Assembly: GCA_937899935.1 (NCBI GenBank)
Contig: CALCOW010000506.1
Span: forward strand, 1-7,680
DNA from: an uncultured Phycisphaerae bacterium
GTDB lineage: Bacteria > Planctomycetota > Phycisphaerae > Phycisphaerales > SM1A02
Direction of reading: 5' to 3'
DNA: 7,680 nucleotides
A model generated the notes under the pieces. It did no database searches and was not told where the DNA came from. It saw only the letters and a program-made list of their open reading frames with translations. A program made the translations under genes and the position numbers. Position 1 is the first letter of the stretch. Every line of letters starts with the position of its first letter. Below, piece by piece: positions 6,493 to 7,680 of this stretch.

Positions 6493-7671
6493 TGCACAAG
6501 CACGGCGTTGCTCTGCATAAAGTTCGCCATGCCACCACCGAAGACTGCGGCATTCTCATCAAACACGCATGATTCAAGATACGGAAGGTCGCCACGCAAG
6601 TTGGCCATGCCACCACCATTTTCAGAAGCATTGAAGATAAAGGTACATGCCTTGAAGTTACAAAAACTGGCCCCTTCATTTCCGACGCCACCACCAGCAT
6701 TCACCGACTCATTTGACTCGAACTGACAATCTTCAACCCAAGCTGCATTGGCAACGTTATGCATGCCACCGCCATAGATGCCTGCCCTGTTTCCAAGAAA
6801 ATTACAGCTATAAAGTGTGGGCTTACTGCCTTGATTGCTAAACATACCACCACCACTACCATCAACCACATTTGCCTTGAAGGTTGTATTTATGATTGTT
6901 GGCGCTGCATCAGATGAGTTATACATTCCGCTGCCATAATCTCTCGCAAAGTTTTCTGTAAACAATGAATCTGTGAACAATGCCGTGGTTGGCATCATGG
7001 GATCACCACCGTTAAACACGCCTCCACCATTTATTGCTGCATTCTCAGTGAAATGTGTTCGTGCAACAGCAGGGCTTCCCTTTTCGCTGAACATTCCGCC
7101 CCCACTATTGGCCGCAAAGTTCCACGCGAAGAGTGAGTCTTTGACGGTGGGTGCAGAGTTATCTGCGTTGTAGATACCGCCCCCAGAATTGGATGCCATG
7201 TTTTGAAGAAACTCGGTGCCGTGGACACTCGAGGCACTTGCCTGCCACTCATACATACCCGCACCCTCATCTGCTGAGTTGCGAATCAAACGACTGTCGA
7301 TCAAGAGTGAGCTGGACAGACTGCCAGTGAACATGGCACCACCAAGCGCCGCATGATTTTGGGTGAACTCACAGTCATAGATAAGCGGATTGGCTGCAAA
7401 CAGACTCTGCATACCACCACCTTCAACCGCACCGTTCTGAACAAAAATACATTCTTCAAAATGTCCTGCACTGCCCTCGTTATAAACACCGCCGCCCCCG
7501 AAGGCCGCATGATTGTCGTGAAATTCAGTGCGATATAACTGTGGATTCGATGAGGGGCCAAATGGCATCGCCCATGTGTTCGCCATGCCACCACCGAATG
7601 GTGCTTCATTGGACCAGAAGAAACAACGGTCGAGAAATGGATCGCTCTGCACATTGAGCATGCCGCCACCC
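6454..7671 (-). repeat. Tandem protein-coding repeat, period about 78 bp
   Basis: On the plus strand the recurring core is CATGCCACCACC or close variants (the complement of the GGTGGTGGCATG that encodes GGGM). Cores start at 6528, 6606, 6684 and 6762 with exact 78-base spacing, then at 6843 (81 bases), and continue to about 7660. Between 6454 and 6528 the spacing is only 74 bases, the one value in this run that is not a multiple of three, and this is the unit with the frameshift. Sequence between the cores is diverged, so this is an old protein repeat, not a recent DNA duplication. Confidence 0.8.
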
Positions 7672-7680
7672 ATTTCATAT
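6483..7680 (-). CDS. Right-handed beta-helix repeat protein (Pmp-like GGGM/FxxN repeats), partial at 5' end and frameshifted at 3' end
   Basis: The frame is open to the window edge (the codons before the Met at 7673 read Tyr-Glu with no stop), so the true start and any signal peptide lie beyond 7680. What is visible is about 15 tandem units of 25-31 residues, each running GGGM-x-N, a turn often with S/D-x-P, a hydrophobic strand, then [C/S/T]-x-[F/L]-x-x-N-x-A. The FxxN and GGGM pair is very close to the FxxN/GGA(I/L/V) repeat of chlamydial polymorphic membrane proteins and to parallel beta-helix proteins of planctomycetes. Many units place Cys two residues before the Phe, which would stack along one helix face. 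The frame ends in TGA at 6483-6485, right after SNAVLVQCA in the middle of a unit. The next frame resumes the repeat at once. The product is probably a secreted or surface protein of unknown role, such as an adhesin or polysaccharide-binding protein. Confidence 0.85.
   Translation of the reverse strand, partial: YEMGGGMLNVQSDPFLDRCFFWSNEAPFGGGMANTWAMPFGPSSNPQLYRTEFHDNHAAFGGGGVYNEGSAGHFEECIFVQNGAVEGGGMQSLFAANPLIYDCEFTQNHAALGGAMFTGSLSSSLLIDSRLIRNSADEGAGMYEWQASASSVHGTEFLQNMASNSGGGIYNADNSAPTVKDSLFAWNFAANSGGGMFSEKGSPAVARTHFTENAAINGGGVFNGGDPMMPTTALFTDSLFTENFARDYGSGMYNSSDAAPTIINTTFKANVVDGSGGGMFSNQGSKPTLYSCNFLGNRAGIYGGGMHNVANAAWVEDCQFESNESVNAGGGVGNEGASFCNFKACTFIFNASENGGGMANLRGDLPYLESCVFDENAAVFGGGMANFMQSNAVLVQCA
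6487..6498 (-). repeat. Partial heptanucleotide tandem repeat at the frameshift point
   Basis: The minus strand reads TGTGCAGTGTGC here, that is TGTGC-AG-TGTGC, a period-7 repeat of 1.7 copies. It lies exactly where the reading frame of the beta-helix gene breaks. Adding one 7-base copy gives CTT GTG CAG TGT GCA GTG TGC CTG AAC (Leu-Val-Gln-Cys-Ala-Val-Cys-Leu-Asn), which joins both frames. Confidence 0.6.

Noticed and set aside
6227..7538. Plus-strand open frames with PPP-rich products opposite the repeat gene
   Set aside because: They are the antisense of the GGGM repeats; proline runs come from GGTGGTGGC read backwards, with no ribosome sites or family features.
6454..7671. CRISPR array or satellite DNA suggested by regularly spaced CCACCACC cores
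   Set aside because: The spacing follows codons (78 or 81 bases), the cores encode GGGM in one continuous reading frame, and the intervening sequence encodes conserved hydrophobic and FxxN positions; repeats are short and imperfect.

Overview
The window most likely comes from a planctomycete of the Phycisphaerae type, probably a marine or other environmental lineage with mid-range G+C. Three things point there: a secreted S1 sulfatase; a large secreted right-handed beta-helix repeat protein built on GGGM and FxxN motifs; and that protein's C-terminus, which joins a typical Phycisphaerae segment (a CGNxPxQIxGxW-type motif followed by a CPxDxC cysteine cluster) to two dockerin-like Asp/Asn/Gly loops each ending in WG. 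This assignment rests on motif recognition, not on a database search.

Layout: (1) Bases 1-131 are a non-coding leader with two small stem-loops. (2) Bases 132-1847 (+) encode an exported sulfatase with an extra N-terminal domain that looks NTF2/SnoaL-like. (3) A 16-base convergent gap holds a small hairpin. (4) Bases 3960 to 1864 (-) form a tight two-gene operon: an ornithine cyclodeaminase/mu-crystallin family enzyme, then six bases later a class I/II PLP aminotransferase. (5) Bases 3961-4062 are a divergent promoter region. (6) Bases 4063-5891 (+) form a second two-gene operon: a short-chain dehydrogenase/reductase, then an aldose 1-epimerase-type mutarotase whose TTG start overlaps the SDR stop in a TTGA arrangement. 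(7) Bases 5892-5976 are a convergent intergenic region; it and the end of the epimerase gene hold two consecutive inverted repeats. (8) Bases 5977-7680 (-) hold the 3' part of the beta-helix protein gene, whose start lies outside the window.

The enzymes fit a polysaccharide- and amino-acid-using heterotroph: sulfate removal from glycans outside the cytoplasm, sugar anomer interconversion inside, and a cyclodeaminase/aminotransferase pair acting on an unidentified amino acid or cyclic imine.

The most striking observation is in the beta-helix gene. Its frame is broken at about 6487-6498, inside one repeat unit, exactly where a 7-base sequence is tandemly repeated 1.7 times. Adding back one 7-base copy restores the frame and also the spacing between the C/S/T-x-F-x-x-N residues seen in the other 17 units. 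The break therefore looks like loss of one heptanucleotide unit, with possible on/off switching, rather than a random one-base error.
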